A stretch of 23,517 bases of DNA from Gammaproteobacteria bacterium HGW-Gammaproteobacteria-14 (GTDB taxonomy: Bacteria > Pseudomonadota > Gammaproteobacteria > Pseudomonadales > Alcanivoracaceae): positions 1-23,517 of the forward strand of contig PGZG01000005.1 in the NCBI GenBank assembly GCA_002840115.1, in the 5' to 3' direction. Below the pieces are notes generated by a model. That model ran no database searches and had not been told where the DNA came from. It saw nothing but the letters and a program-made list of their open reading frames with translations. Position 1 is the first letter of the stretch. Each line of letters opens with the position of its first letter. The translations under genes were made by a program, and so were the position numbers. Positions 1-8,151 of this stretch are shown piece after piece.

Positions 1-851
1 CCTGCCAATACCCCAGTCATAACGGACAACGCCTGATCCGCCAAGGGCTTGAGTGGCCGACCACTCAAGCCACCCTGCTCTCCGCCATGTTTCAAAGACT
101 CAACGCCGGCGCGAGATAACGTGGTATTACCAACAATGACACCGTCCATACCGTGACGGCAAAAGGATTCCGCCATGGCCGTCAGCGCCTCTGCGTCATT
201 ATCAGGAGCTATCTTGATGAGCAAAGGGACACGACGGCCACTGTATTGATCCAGACGGGTCTGAGACTCCCTTAAGCGCTCCAGCAGCTGCTCAAGGGCA
301 TCGCCATGCTGCAAGGTCCTGAGGCCCGGTGTGTTAGGTGATGACACATTGACCACCACATAAGAGGCTGCAGCATGAACCTTCTCCAGACAGTGGAGAT
401 AGTCATCCACTGCATTCTCGACCGGAGTAGACGCATTCTTACCAATATTGATGCCCAAAACCCCGTCAAAACGGCTCGCTTCAACAGCGCGCATCAGATA
501 ATCAACGCCCTGATTATTAAAGCCCATCCGGTTAATCAAGGCCTCTGCGGGGGGTAAGCGAAACAATCGCGGCTTGGGGTTGCCTGGCTGAGGGCGAGGC
601 GTGATTGTGCCGATCTCGATAAACCCGAAACCCAACGCTGCAAGCCCACGAATGCAGTCACCATTCTTATCCAGACCCGCAGCAAGGCCCACCGGATTGG
701 GGAAATCAATGCCCATCACACGCACCGGCTTTGGCGGCACATTACCAGGCCATAAGCAGCCAGCACCACGACGCAGCGCCGCGAGAGTTACGTCGTGGGC
801 CTGCTCACCGGACAGGGCAAATAATAATGGACGAGCTAGATCGTAGAGCAT
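1..851 (-). CDS. pyrD: Dihydroorotate dehydrogenase (quinone), class 2, partial
   Basis: FMN enzyme that oxidises dihydroorotate to orotate in pyrimidine synthesis; class 2 enzymes bind the inner membrane and pass electrons to quinone. The frame is open from the ATG at 851 to the window edge: 283 codons, about 84% of the roughly 336-aa E. coli enzyme, so the C-terminus is missing. Visible hallmarks in order: NPVGLAAGLDKNG (res 52-64), EIGTITPRPQPGN (79-91), INRMGFNNQG (106-115), GINIGKN (133-139), the active-site loop VNVSSPNTPGLR with the class 2 catalytic serine at Ser171, KIAPD, and GGLSGRPL near the cut. The N-terminal extension before the barrel is the membrane/quinone-binding helix pair typical of class 2. 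GAGAGGA lies just ahead of the start. It follows the RND gene but is separated from it by an intrinsic terminator and has its own -10 box, so it is probably a separate transcript. Confidence 0.97.
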   Translation of the reverse strand, partial: MLYDLARPLLFALSGEQAHDVTLAALRRGAGCLWPGNVPPKPVRVMGIDFPNPVGLAAGLDKNGDCIRGLAALGFGFIEIGTITPRPQPGNPKPRLFRLPPAEALINRMGFNNQGVDYLMRAVEASRFDGVLGINIGKNASTPVENAVDDYLHCLEKVHAAASYVVVNVSSPNTPGLRTLQHGDALEQLLERLRESQTRLDQYSGRRVPLLIKIAPDNDAEALTAMAESFCRHGMDGVIVGNTTLSRAGVESLKHGGEQGGLSGRPLKPLADQALSVMTGVLA

Positions 852-876
852 GGCATCCTCTCAGCAGATGCGGCGC

Positions 877-882
877 ATTATA
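877..882 (-). promoter_or_regulatory. -10 box of probable pyrD promoter
   Basis: On the minus strand a perfect TATAAT lies 25 bases ahead of the pyrD ATG, downstream of the terminator of the preceding operon. No good -35 is seen at 16-18 bases (the nearest hexamer there is ATGGCG or TGGCGT; TTGAAT lies 21 bases upstream). The -10 match and its place between terminator and gene are the evidence. Confidence 0.45.
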
Positions 883-925
883 AGGCAGTGCCGCCGTAAC
901 GCCATTCAACGGCAATCTATCAGGC

Positions 926-951
926 AAAAAAAAGCGGTGCCGGAGCACCGC
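926..951 (-). terminator. Intrinsic terminator after the RND gene
   Basis: Read on the minus strand: 7-bp perfect stem GCGGTGC/GCACCGC with a TCCG tetraloop, followed at once by eight T. It lies 57 bases after the RND stop codon and before the pyrD promoter, and so closes the four-gene operon. Confidence 0.9.
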
Positions 952-973
952 CCAAAAACACCAGAAAACTCTA

Positions 974-1006
974 CTTGATACCACCGGACAGACCGGTGGT
1001 ATCAAG
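974..1006 (-). repeat. Perfect 14-bp inverted repeat after the RND stop codon
   Basis: Arms CTTGATACCACCGG and CCGGTGGTATCAAG (974-987 and 993-1006) pair perfectly around a 5-base loop. The repeat starts 2 bases after the RND TAA. It has no adjacent T run (TAGAGTTTTCTGG follows), so it is more likely an RNA-stabilising 3' structure or a first weak terminator than the main stop, which is the hairpin at 926-951. No second copy of the arms was noticed in the window. Confidence 0.8.
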
Positions 1007-1008
1007 TC

Positions 1009-3375
1009 TTACACCTTCACGGGCTTCAACAGGAACCGCGCCAGCGCTGGCAACAACCAAAGCGCACCAATCATGTTCCAGAGGAACATAAAGGTTAGCA
1101 GAATCCCCATATCGGCCTGGAACTTAATCGACGAGAAGCCCCAGAAAATCACACCGAGAGCCAAAGTCATACCCGTGAAAGCCACCGCTTTACCCGTAGT
1201 CTTCAGGGTTTCGCGATACGCAGACTCCAGATCCAGCCCCTGCTTGAGGTAATCCGCCAAACGACTATAGATATAGATGCCGTAATCAACACCGATACCC
1301 ACACCCAAGGCAATGACTGGCAGTGTTGCCACCTTCACACCAATGCCCAGCTGCGCCATCAATGCCTGACACAAAATGGATGTGAGGCCCAAGGGGATAA
1401 CAATACAGAGCACCGCACGAATGGAGCGGAAGGCAATGAGACACAGGATAATGACCACGCTATAAACCAGAATTAGCATCGGATACTGGCTTGCTGCAAT
1501 AGTCTGGTTAGTGGCCGCCTCAACCCCCGCATTCCCTGATGCCAGCTTGAACTCAATGACATCCGGGTCGTTGTACTTGGCAGAGTAACTCTCCACTTCG
1601 GCTGTCACACGATCCAGAGTTTCCGCTTTATGATCGTCGAGAAAGACATACAGCGACGCCAGGCTGCAATCAAGGTTATACAAGGATGAAGGCATAAAGC
1701 GCATCGCATTGTTCAGCGCAAACTGATCACGGGAAATGGCCGCCCACTTCAGACTACCCTCATTCATATTGGCGCTGATTTGCTTGGTCACCGAAGCGAT
1801 GCTGATAACATCCTGCACGCCTTCCACATTGCGCAAACGCCAGGAAAGATCATCAATACGCTCCAGTGCTGGATAGGTGTTACAACCCTCGTCCGGGGTC
1901 GCCCCCATCACCACCAGCACATCAGCACTAACGCTGTAATTACTCACCAGTACGTTCACATCATGGTTATAACGGTAACGATCGCTTGGCTTGTAACCAC
2001 GTTCACACTCCTGTTCGGAGCAAGGGTCTGGCCACAACTCTGGAGCCCCCTTATCAAGGTCACCGATTTTCAGATCCTTACTCAACCAGATACCACCGGC
2101 ATAACCCAATACCGCAATCACAATGGACACCGCAGCGTACTTGGGACGAGTAAAACGGACAAAAATGCCAGTAAGAACACCATCATTACCGCGCTTGGCC
2201 TTGATCTTATCCACTGCCCGGTCACTGCCTCCGATGTAGGACAGCACCATTGGCACGATAATCAGGTTGGTTAGAATAACCACCGCAACGCCAACACTGG
2301 CCGACAGCGCCAGCTCGCGAATCACTCCGACATCAATGATATACAGGGTCAAGAAGCCGATTGCATCACTCACCAATGCCACGCTACCCGGCACAACCAG
2401 CGAGGTAAGCGTACCCCGAGCAGCAGAAGTAGCATCATCACCGTTGGCGCGGAGATTCAGGAAATTATTGACAATTTGAACGCCGTGACTCACCGCAATG
2501 GCGAACACCAAAAACGGCACCAACATTGAATAAGGATCAATCGTGAAACCCAGCATGGTCACAATGCCAAGCTGCCAGATAACAGCGATGAAGGAACACA
2601 CGGCCACCGCGACGGTACTGCGCAAACAGCGAGTATCAATGAGCAACAGCAATGCGGTTAGCAGCAGGGTCACAAAGAAGAACAACGCTACTTCCTGTGC
2701 CGCCGCCATGACATCGCCGATTTTCTTGGCGATACCTACAATGTGAATGCGAATGTAAGGATGTTCTTCTTCATAGCGGCTCCGGATTTCCTCCAAAGCA
2801 GCTGATAAGGCCGGTATATCCAGGTCAGCACCGTCACCAATACCATCCAGAAGCCCTGCATGGACAATACTGGAACGGAAGTCATCCGCCACCAACCTGC
2901 CCACTTGCCCAGAACGCAAGACGTTGGTTCTTAGCTGATCAAGCGACAGCTCACCACCATCGTAATCATCCGGAATAACTTCCCCGCCCTGAAAGCCCTC
3001 CTCGGTTACTTCATTCCAGCGGACATCCGGAGTCCAAAGAGAACTGATTTTTGATGGGTCAACTCCCGACAGAGCAAAGACATCATCGGTAATACCCTGG
3101 AGTGCCTGCATGTAATCATCATTGAAAATATCATCATTGCGAATATCAGCAACGATAATGCGAACATCGTTACCCAGATCCACATCATTTTGATGCTCAA
3201 TGAAGTTCTGAATATACGGATGCCCTAACGGGACCATCTTTCGTACATCTGTATTAACCGACACCTTGCTGGCTTGCATCGCCAAAAAAACAGTTGCCGC
3301 CGCGAATAGAAAAAGAATCAGTGGTCGTGCAGAGAACAGACCACGGGAAACCGCTTGCGAAAATTTACCACCCAT
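1009..3375 (-). CDS. RND-superfamily exporter, MMPL/HAE3 type
   Basis: Inner-membrane proton-driven pump of 788 aa, the size expected for the HAE3/MMPL (HpnN-like) branch rather than the roughly 1000-aa drug pumps. Layout: TM1 about 16-34, a periplasmic loop about 35-227, a block of five helices about 228-380, TM7 about 413-431, a second loop about 432-630, and five helices about 632-785. The proton-relay Asp-Tyr pair seen in MmpL proteins is present only in the second half (D697-Y698 in GVGIGVDYGIYIYSR); the matching position in the first half reads Ser296-His297 (AIAVSHGVQ). The second loop carries C452, C457, C498 and C570, which could form disulfides. It is the last gene of the operon. 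ATG at 3375 lies 10 bases after the YCF48-like stop, with GAGGG between, so translation is probably coupled. The substrate is unknown; the company of DUF1302 and DUF1329 proteins argues for a lipid or other hydrophobic compound. Confidence 0.9.
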   Translation of the reverse strand: MGGKFSQAVSRGLFSARPLILFLFAAATVFLAMQASKVSVNTDVRKMVPLGHPYIQNFIEHQNDVDLGNDVRIIVADIRNDDIFNDDYMQALQGITDDVFALSGVDPSKISSLWTPDVRWNEVTEEGFQGGEVIPDDYDGGELSLDQLRTNVLRSGQVGRLVADDFRSSIVHAGLLDGIGDGADLDIPALSAALEEIRSRYEEEHPYIRIHIVGIAKKIGDVMAAAQEVALFFFVTLLLTALLLLIDTRCLRSTVAVAVCSFIAVIWQLGIVTMLGFTIDPYSMLVPFLVFAIAVSHGVQIVNNFLNLRANGDDATSAARGTLTSLVVPGSVALVSDAIGFLTLYIIDVGVIRELALSASVGVAVVILTNLIIVPMVLSYIGGSDRAVDKIKAKRGNDGVLTGIFVRFTRPKYAAVSIVIAVLGYAGGIWLSKDLKIGDLDKGAPELWPDPCSEQECERGYKPSDRYRYNHDVNVLVSNYSVSADVLVVMGATPDEGCNTYPALERIDDLSWRLRNVEGVQDVISIASVTKQISANMNEGSLKWAAISRDQFALNNAMRFMPSSLYNLDCSLASLYVFLDDHKAETLDRVTAEVESYSAKYNDPDVIEFKLASGNAGVEAATNQTIAASQYPMLILVYSVVIILCLIAFRSIRAVLCIVIPLGLTSILCQALMAQLGIGVKVATLPVIALGVGIGVDYGIYIYSRLADYLKQGLDLESAYRETLKTTGKAVAFTGMTLALGVIFWGFSSIKFQADMGILLTFMFLWNMIGALWLLPALARFLLKPVKV

Positions 3376-3385
3376 TGGACTACCC

Positions 3386-4471
3386 TCAGCGAATGTCTTG
3401 TTTCACGCGAATGCCAGAATCACCCACCATGACCATATCTGAACCAGCCAATGGCAGCAGCGATGACACAGACTCACGATCACGCAGGTACTGCAAGGTA
3501 ACACTGTTACCACCGTCTCGACTGACCAGCACCACCCCGGCACCGCCAACAAGCACAACCGTGCCATCATCAAGCTGTACACCCTGATTGATGCCTCGGG
3601 TAACCCCTGTATTGATCTTTCTCCAGCTATCACCCTGATTACGCGTCAACCAAAGATTGCCTTGCAGACCGTAGGCAAGCACAGCCCCATCCGCTAACGG
3701 AGTGAGACCAAAAAATGAGCCCTCATAGGGAGAGTTCAATGACTGCCAGGAAAGCCCCTGATCACGAGAGCGGAACAGCAAACCTTTTTCACCAGCAGCC
3801 AACAATGTGCTCGTACCTGCAACAGCGGCAATCGCGTTCAAGTGCCAACCTTCAGCATTATTCAGGCGATCCATCACTTTTTTCCAGTGCTCGCCACCAT
3901 CCTTGGTTTCCAGCATATAACCATAGCCGCCCACCGCTATCGCATGATCACGACCAAGACAAATAACATCCAATAACGGCGCCCCTGAGGTGTCCTGAGC
4001 GCCAGCCTCTAGCGCGCCACTCTCATCCTCATAATCGCCATAAAGATCATCATCAAAATCGTCATAGTCGTCGTAATCATCATAGTCATCTTCAAACTCA
4101 TCCTCATCACGGCGACCAGCAGCATCTAACACATCAGCGTACTGCTCTTCCCAAGTACGACCACCGTCACGGGTGCCCAGCACCTTGGCATCATGGCCTA
4201 CCGCCCAACCATGGCGAGCATCGGCAAAACAAACCGCCGTCAGCAAGACCCCAGTGGGCACCTCAGCTCGCTGCCAACTGCCACCTTCATCATCCGAATA
4301 AACGATATAACCACGATCACCAACCGCAACAACACGAGTTCCCGCGCGAGCTACATCAAGATAGGTGTTCGCCGTCAATACTGGCGATGTTGTCGGCAGC
4401 CGCTCAGAGGCCAAAACAGACCCGGCGGAGAGAAAAACGCCGACCATGGATGCAATAAGCATATTTTTCAT
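3386..4471 (-). CDS. YCF48-like beta-propeller, secreted, with acidic insert
   Basis: Exported beta-propeller related to the YCF48/Hcf136 family (photosystem II assembly factors in phototrophs; function unknown in non-phototrophic bacteria). I chose the ATG at 4471 because GGGA lies 6 bases ahead and it starts directly at the signal peptide (MKNMLIASMVGVFLSAGS, cleavage near A21); an ATG at 4477 and a TTG at 4483 are in frame upstream but less well placed. The product is 361 aa. Propeller repeats with Asp-box-like strands are visible: GYIVYSDDEGGSW (res 54-66), KVLGTRDGGRTWE (96-108), YMLETKDGGEHWK (185-197), LLFRSRDQGLSW (231-242), LWLTRNQGDSW (273-283), VVLVSRDGGNS (313-323). Between the second and third lies an Asp/Tyr-rich insert (about 121-150). 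The place in the operon, between the DUF1329 and RND genes, suggests a periplasmic scaffold or adaptor for the pump. Family assignment is firm; role is inference. Confidence 0.88.
   Translation of the reverse strand: MKNMLIASMVGVFLSAGSVLASERLPTTSPVLTANTYLDVARAGTRVVAVGDRGYIVYSDDEGGSWQRAEVPTGVLLTAVCFADARHGWAVGHDAKVLGTRDGGRTWEEQYADVLDAAGRRDEDEFEDDYDDYDDYDDFDDDLYGDYEDESGALEAGAQDTSGAPLLDVICLGRDHAIAVGGYGYMLETKDGGEHWKKVMDRLNNAEGWHLNAIAAVAGTSTLLAAGEKGLLFRSRDQGLSWQSLNSPYEGSFFGLTPLADGAVLAYGLQGNLWLTRNQGDSWRKINTGVTRGINQGVQLDDGTVVLVGGAGVVLVSRDGGNSVTLQYLRDRESVSSLLPLAGSDMVMVGDSGIRVKQDIR
4022..4108 (-). repeat. Tandem DDY-coding repeat (acidic insert in YCF48-like protein)
   Basis: These 29 codons are almost all Asp, Glu, Tyr or Phe, with a core of three DDY units followed by DDF and DDD (EDDYDDYDDYDDFDDD). 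At the DNA level the 9-base units are imperfect (synonymous GAT/GAC and TAT/TAC changes), which argues that the amino-acid sequence rather than recent replication slippage is kept. It is predicted to be a disordered, strongly negative loop, possibly binding calcium or a basic partner. Confidence 0.8.
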
Positions 4472-4562
4472 AAACATTCCCAAGCAAAACGCTGCTGAGT
4501 TAAAGAGTATGCGCTTTATCAGAACACTTACCGTCGCACTACACCGGCAAGAACCAAATAAT

Positions 4563-4590
4563 AAAGGGGCAGGCTTTCGCCCGCCCCTTT
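4563..4590 (-). terminator. Intercistronic hairpin between DUF1329 and YCF48 genes
   Basis: Read on the minus strand: a 12-bp stem (AAAGGGGCGGGC/GCCTGCCCCTTT, one G-T wobble) closed by a GAAA tetraloop, followed by an interrupted T-rich stretch (ATTATTT). It begins 32 bases after the DUF1329 stop. The weak T tract suggests partial termination or mRNA 3'-end protection rather than a full stop, because the two genes downstream have no better promoter that I can see. Confidence 0.65.
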
Positions 4591-4622
4591 ATTTGCTTCA
4601 TCACAATAATCTCCGACTTCCG

Positions 4623-6029
4623 TCAGGTACCGCGACGCCGCAGGGCCGCAGGATGGAAGTAACGCTCATCCGGGGTCGGCTGACTGAAGTCCAGAATTGA
4701 CGGCTCTTCATTGTCCAAGTACTGAGCGTGAAAACGACGGGCGCGCAGATCATGGAATACGTCAAGAGCAGTCCACTGGGTCGGCACTTCATAGTAATTC
4801 TTGATATACGCGATGCTGACACGCCACAAGTCACCACGGCGATCGTACTGATCCACTACTGCAATCTGCCAGGAGTCTTCATCAATATAGAAAACGCGTC
4901 GCTCATAAATATGGCGCTCGCCTTCCTTTAACTGAGCCTCAACAACCCATACCCGGTGAAGCTCCCAACGCTGATAATCTGCCTTGATATGACCTGGAAT
5001 CAGCATATCGCTGTACTTGATCTTCGGGGAGTCCATTTCATAGTTGTTATACGGGATAAACATTTCTACCGGCTTGTCGTGAACAAGGCGCCAGTTATAG
5101 CGATCCGGAGAACCGTTAAACATGTCCGTATCATCCGCTGTACGAAGACCATCGGCTGCAGCAATCGGAGTATCGTAGGCCAGGTTCGGCGCACGACGAA
5201 CCCGGCGCTGACCCGCGTTATAACCCCATGCCTGACGCGGCATCGCCAACTGATCCACGGTTTCATGAACCAATACAGCGCCGCCAGCAAGACGAGCCGG
5301 AGACTTCACGAAGGACAGATAGTAGAAAATCACATTATCAATATCAGCAATCGTCAGCTTGGGATCGTGCATTTTGAAATACACTTCCTGCTGCGAAGTT
5401 ACCAGCGAGTAAGAACCGTTACGCTGCACCGCCACTTCCGAGGCACGACGGACAACATAGACACCCCGCCAGCGCAACACGTGATTCCAGATTGCCTGCT
5501 GGGCTTGCTCACTGTTACTACCATGGAGTATCGGGAATGGAACACCGCCAAAGGAGTTGTCTACGCCCGTCGGCTTCAATTCCGCGCGAGCTGCATTTTC
5601 CTTGGTGTTTTTATTAACCCACTCCGGTGTTGATGTGGTGCGACGACTTTGATACACGTTGAGCTTGAATGTATCCGGGTAGGTGCTCATCAGCGCCTTG
5701 ACGCCTTCCGGTAACCGCTCGGCATACTGGGCCTGATTCTGATTGCTGATGGTAAAAAGAACTTTGTCGTTTTCGAAGGGATCTGGATGATGCTGCCCCG
5801 ACTGCGTATAGGTTTTCGGAATATCATTGCGCGTAATGCCACCGGTCCAGGCAGGAATGCCCAGCCCGGTAGCCACATCCTTCCCATTACCCTGAATTTG
5901 GGCTCCCATCGGCGTTAGGCTTACACCCAACTTGGCAGCTTCGCTAGCCGGCACTTTCGCCTGACTACCGGCGGATACCGCAAATGCCAGTGCGGCGGCG
6001 GTACCGAGTAAACTGATTTTCTTCAGCAT
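4623..6029 (-). CDS. DUF1329 family periplasmic protein
   Basis: Exported protein of 468 aa, full length for the DUF1329 family, whose function is not established. Cleavable Sec signal MLKKISLLGTAAALAFAVSA, cut near SQA-KVP (res 24/25); no lipobox, so a soluble periplasmic protein. Recognisable family stretches: PRQAWGYNAGQRRVRRAPN (about res 268-286), YNWRLVHDKPVEMFIPYNNY (about 313-332), LHRVWVVEAQLKEGERH (about 356-372), then YERRVFYIDEDSW and the Arg-rich C-terminus. ATG at 6029 has GGAG 6 bases upstream. It is the second gene of the operon, 70 bases after the DUF1302 gene. From general knowledge, DUF1329 and DUF1302 genes travel together in Gammaproteobacteria and Betaproteobacteria that grow on steroids, alkanols or polyesters; a lipid-carrier role between the membranes is a reasonable inference, not shown by this sequence. 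Confidence 0.93.
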   Translation of the reverse strand: MLKKISLLGTAAALAFAVSAGSQAKVPASEAAKLGVSLTPMGAQIQGNGKDVATGLGIPAWTGGITRNDIPKTYTQSGQHHPDPFENDKVLFTISNQNQAQYAERLPEGVKALMSTYPDTFKLNVYQSRRTTSTPEWVNKNTKENAARAELKPTGVDNSFGGVPFPILHGSNSEQAQQAIWNHVLRWRGVYVVRRASEVAVQRNGSYSLVTSQQEVYFKMHDPKLTIADIDNVIFYYLSFVKSPARLAGGAVLVHETVDQLAMPRQAWGYNAGQRRVRRAPNLAYDTPIAAADGLRTADDTDMFNGSPDRYNWRLVHDKPVEMFIPYNNYEMDSPKIKYSDMLIPGHIKADYQRWELHRVWVVEAQLKEGERHIYERRVFYIDEDSWQIAVVDQYDRRGDLWRVSIAYIKNYYEVPTQWTALDVFHDLRARRFHAQYLDNEEPSILDFSQPTPDERYFHPAALRRRGT

Positions 6030-6055
6030 GGCTTATCTCCGTTGCTTTCCCGTCG

Positions 6056-6077
6056 GGGGAGCGTTGTTCCGCCCCCC
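6056..6077 (-). repeat. Intercistronic hairpin between DUF1302 and DUF1329 genes
   Basis: On the minus strand an 8-bp GC-rich stem (GGGGGGCG/CGCTCCCC, one G-T wobble) encloses a 6-base loop, 22 bases after the DUF1302 stop and 26 bases before the DUF1329 start. No T run follows, so it is not a terminator; it may protect the upstream message or slow ribosome entry. Confidence 0.5.
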
Positions 6078-6099
6078 ACAGATTCTTATGTTTTTATAG

Positions 6100-8151
6100 T
6101 TAGAACGAATACTTCAACGCAATAGATGCGTTGTTGCGATCGCTCAGTTTATTGCTGTAGCTGTTGCCCCAGAAACTGGTGCTCTGCACACCCACCTCAA
6201 GGTTGTTCAGGTAAATGAAGTCAACGCCCAAGGTTAAGGCCTGACGATCTTCGAGGAAGTTCCCGCCAATTGGGGAATTACCCTGAACATCATGGGCGAA
6301 ACGGATGCTGGGGCGCATGGTGACACCAGCAAAGGCATCATTGAACTCGCTCTGCAGCACCGCGCGATAACCCCAAGCGGTTTCGGTCAGGTAGGTTTTG
6401 TAAATATCACCAGGTGTCTGAATTTGTGCTTCCGTCAGTGAAATAGCGGCGGTGGAGTTGTAATACAGCTTATTGCCATCTTGATCACGACTATTCAGAC
6501 CGCTGGTGTTATCCATACCAAGCTCCAGCAACAACAGCAGGGAGTCAGTGCCCAGCGCCGGACCAAAACTGAAGATGCTGACCAGCGATGCGGTGACGGT
6601 TTCTGCTTCATCATAGAAGTAATAGGTTTTGGAGCCATCCACAGGTGTACTCGCATCCAGACAGCTACCACCGATCTCATCACGAACGCAGTGCTTGGTA
6701 AGGTCAGATACCGTTGGCGCCGTTCCGGCCAAAGCCGCAGGAAGAGAGGCACCCGCCAAGCTGGCAATCAGGTTATCCCCCACTTCATTGATGATCGGCT
6801 GTTTCGGTCGATAAGCCACTTCTGCTGACAAAGAGATATCTCCCAAAGTCGTCGCTACAGTGAGACCAAACATATCGACATCTTCCAGATAGACCATCTG
6901 GTATTGGGTGTTGTCGATAATCTCCGGAATTGCACCAAGGCCACCACCTAACTGACTTTCGTAGTTAGTCAGCCGAGCACCAACCACTGGTAAACGGGCA
7001 TGGGTGCGGGTATAGAACACACCGATTTCAGCGCCATTCAGAGCCGGGGCAAAGTAACGCCCCGCCAAACCAAACTGGCCGCTGTCTTTGGCATTTTCAT
7101 CAGCCATACGATTAATCGTTACTTGAGTGGCCTCATAGTCATAGCCACTCGGGTCACTCAGAGAGCCGTATTGTGCTTCGGTATAGTTGGCAAACGTATC
7201 GCCAATCGGCAACAGGCCCAACTGCCCGAAAGCCGACGCCTGAACCAATCGGCCATCAACGATCACGTTATCTGCGCCCTTACCCGGAAATGCATCATGA
7301 GTGGAGTAGAACGTACCCACCGGGGAATCAAGCGAGTTCTTCCACTCAAACTGGTAGAAAGTTTCCAGGGTCAGATTGTCAGTAACCCCCCAGTTGAAGT
7401 AGAGGCTATCCAGCGGCAGCAGGGCTTCCTTAATCTCCGACCCTGGCAAGCGCAAGGCTGCGAGGTCAACATAGTTTGCGGAGTTAACACCACCCTGAAT
7501 AAACAGAGCCTCACCCCAGCTGATGACCTGCTGGCCAAGACGCACATTCAACGGTCGGTCAAAGAAGTCCATATCGGCAAACACGTAAGCATCCAACATC
7601 CGGAACTTACGACCCGCATTACTGCGTGCCTGGTCGCTAAACCGGCTGCCCGCACCGTTGTTGGCATAGTCAGAGGCAGAAGCATATCGGTTATAAACAC
7701 CACCCGGACCAAGTACGGGATCCGGTGGAGACAACGGATCAAGCAAGCCGCCATCGTGTCCACTATCCATAATCACGGAATCATAAAAAGCCGTGGCACG
7801 GGCGAAAAAGCCCCAGTTGTTACCGACATTGACCAACAGCTCCGGCGTGATCTTGTAAACCATGGATGCCAGACCAGTATCGAAGTTGTTATTGGCGTCG
7901 TTTTTGTTTAGCTGGGTCGAGTAACCCCCTGCGGCCATCGCCAGAACGTCCTCGTTGGCAGCCAACATGCGGCTCTGCCCTTGAGTGCGAAACAAAGCGC
8001 CCGCACTAAACAGAGTATCGAAACGTCCGTTAATTTCGCCGTCATTGAAGGAGAATTCCGCCGCTGTAATGCTCCCGGACAACATGCCGGCAACAGCTGC
8101 ACCGGCCACTGCCGCAGCCAGCCGGGTTTTCTTAATGGGTTTCGTTGTCAT
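6100..8151 (-). CDS. DUF1302 family outer-membrane beta-barrel protein
   Basis: Protein of 683 aa and first gene of the four-gene operon. Long signal peptide with a basic start (KPIKKTR) and an Ala/Gly-rich core, cleaved near TAA-EF (about res 31). The mature N-terminus EFSFNDGEINGRFDTLFSAGALFRT and later QVISWGEALFIQGGVN are typical of DUF1302. The body is rich in alternating strand patterns and ends in Lys-Tyr-Ser-Phe, the C-terminal aromatic signal for Bam-dependent barrel insertion. A pair of Cys near the middle (CVRDEIGGSC) may close an extracellular loop. ATG at 8151 has GGAG 7 bases upstream. The DUF1302 function is not established; family members are reported to be induced on hydrophobic substrates. 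Here it is best read as the outer-membrane component of a route shared with the DUF1329, YCF48-like and RND proteins. Confidence 0.92.
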   Translation of the reverse strand: MTTKPIKKTRLAAAVAGAAVAGMLSGSITAAEFSFNDGEINGRFDTLFSAGALFRTQGQSRMLAANEDVLAMAAGGYSTQLNKNDANNNFDTGLASMVYKITPELLVNVGNNWGFFARATAFYDSVIMDSGHDGGLLDPLSPPDPVLGPGGVYNRYASASDYANNGAGSRFSDQARSNAGRKFRMLDAYVFADMDFFDRPLNVRLGQQVISWGEALFIQGGVNSANYVDLAALRLPGSEIKEALLPLDSLYFNWGVTDNLTLETFYQFEWKNSLDSPVGTFYSTHDAFPGKGADNVIVDGRLVQASAFGQLGLLPIGDTFANYTEAQYGSLSDPSGYDYEATQVTINRMADENAKDSGQFGLAGRYFAPALNGAEIGVFYTRTHARLPVVGARLTNYESQLGGGLGAIPEIIDNTQYQMVYLEDVDMFGLTVATTLGDISLSAEVAYRPKQPIINEVGDNLIASLAGASLPAALAGTAPTVSDLTKHCVRDEIGGSCLDASTPVDGSKTYYFYDEAETVTASLVSIFSFGPALGTDSLLLLLELGMDNTSGLNSRDQDGNKLYYNSTAAISLTEAQIQTPGDIYKTYLTETAWGYRAVLQSEFNDAFAGVTMRPSIRFAHDVQGNSPIGGNFLEDRQALTLGVDFIYLNNLEVGVQSTSFWGNSYSNKLSDRNNASIALKYSF

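Noticed and set aside
4022..4108. CRISPR-like or satellite repeat
   Set aside because: The periodic DNA is in-frame codons for Asp-Asp-Tyr units, with no spacers or conserved repeat sequence.
4956..5633. 225-aa plus-strand ORF inside the DUF1329 gene
   Set aside because: Antisense shadow; DUF1329 motifs run through the whole opposite strand.
7000..7911. 303-aa plus-strand ORF inside the DUF1302 gene
   Set aside because: Antisense shadow of a well-supported barrel gene; no ribosome site, no family features, composition of a reversed frame.
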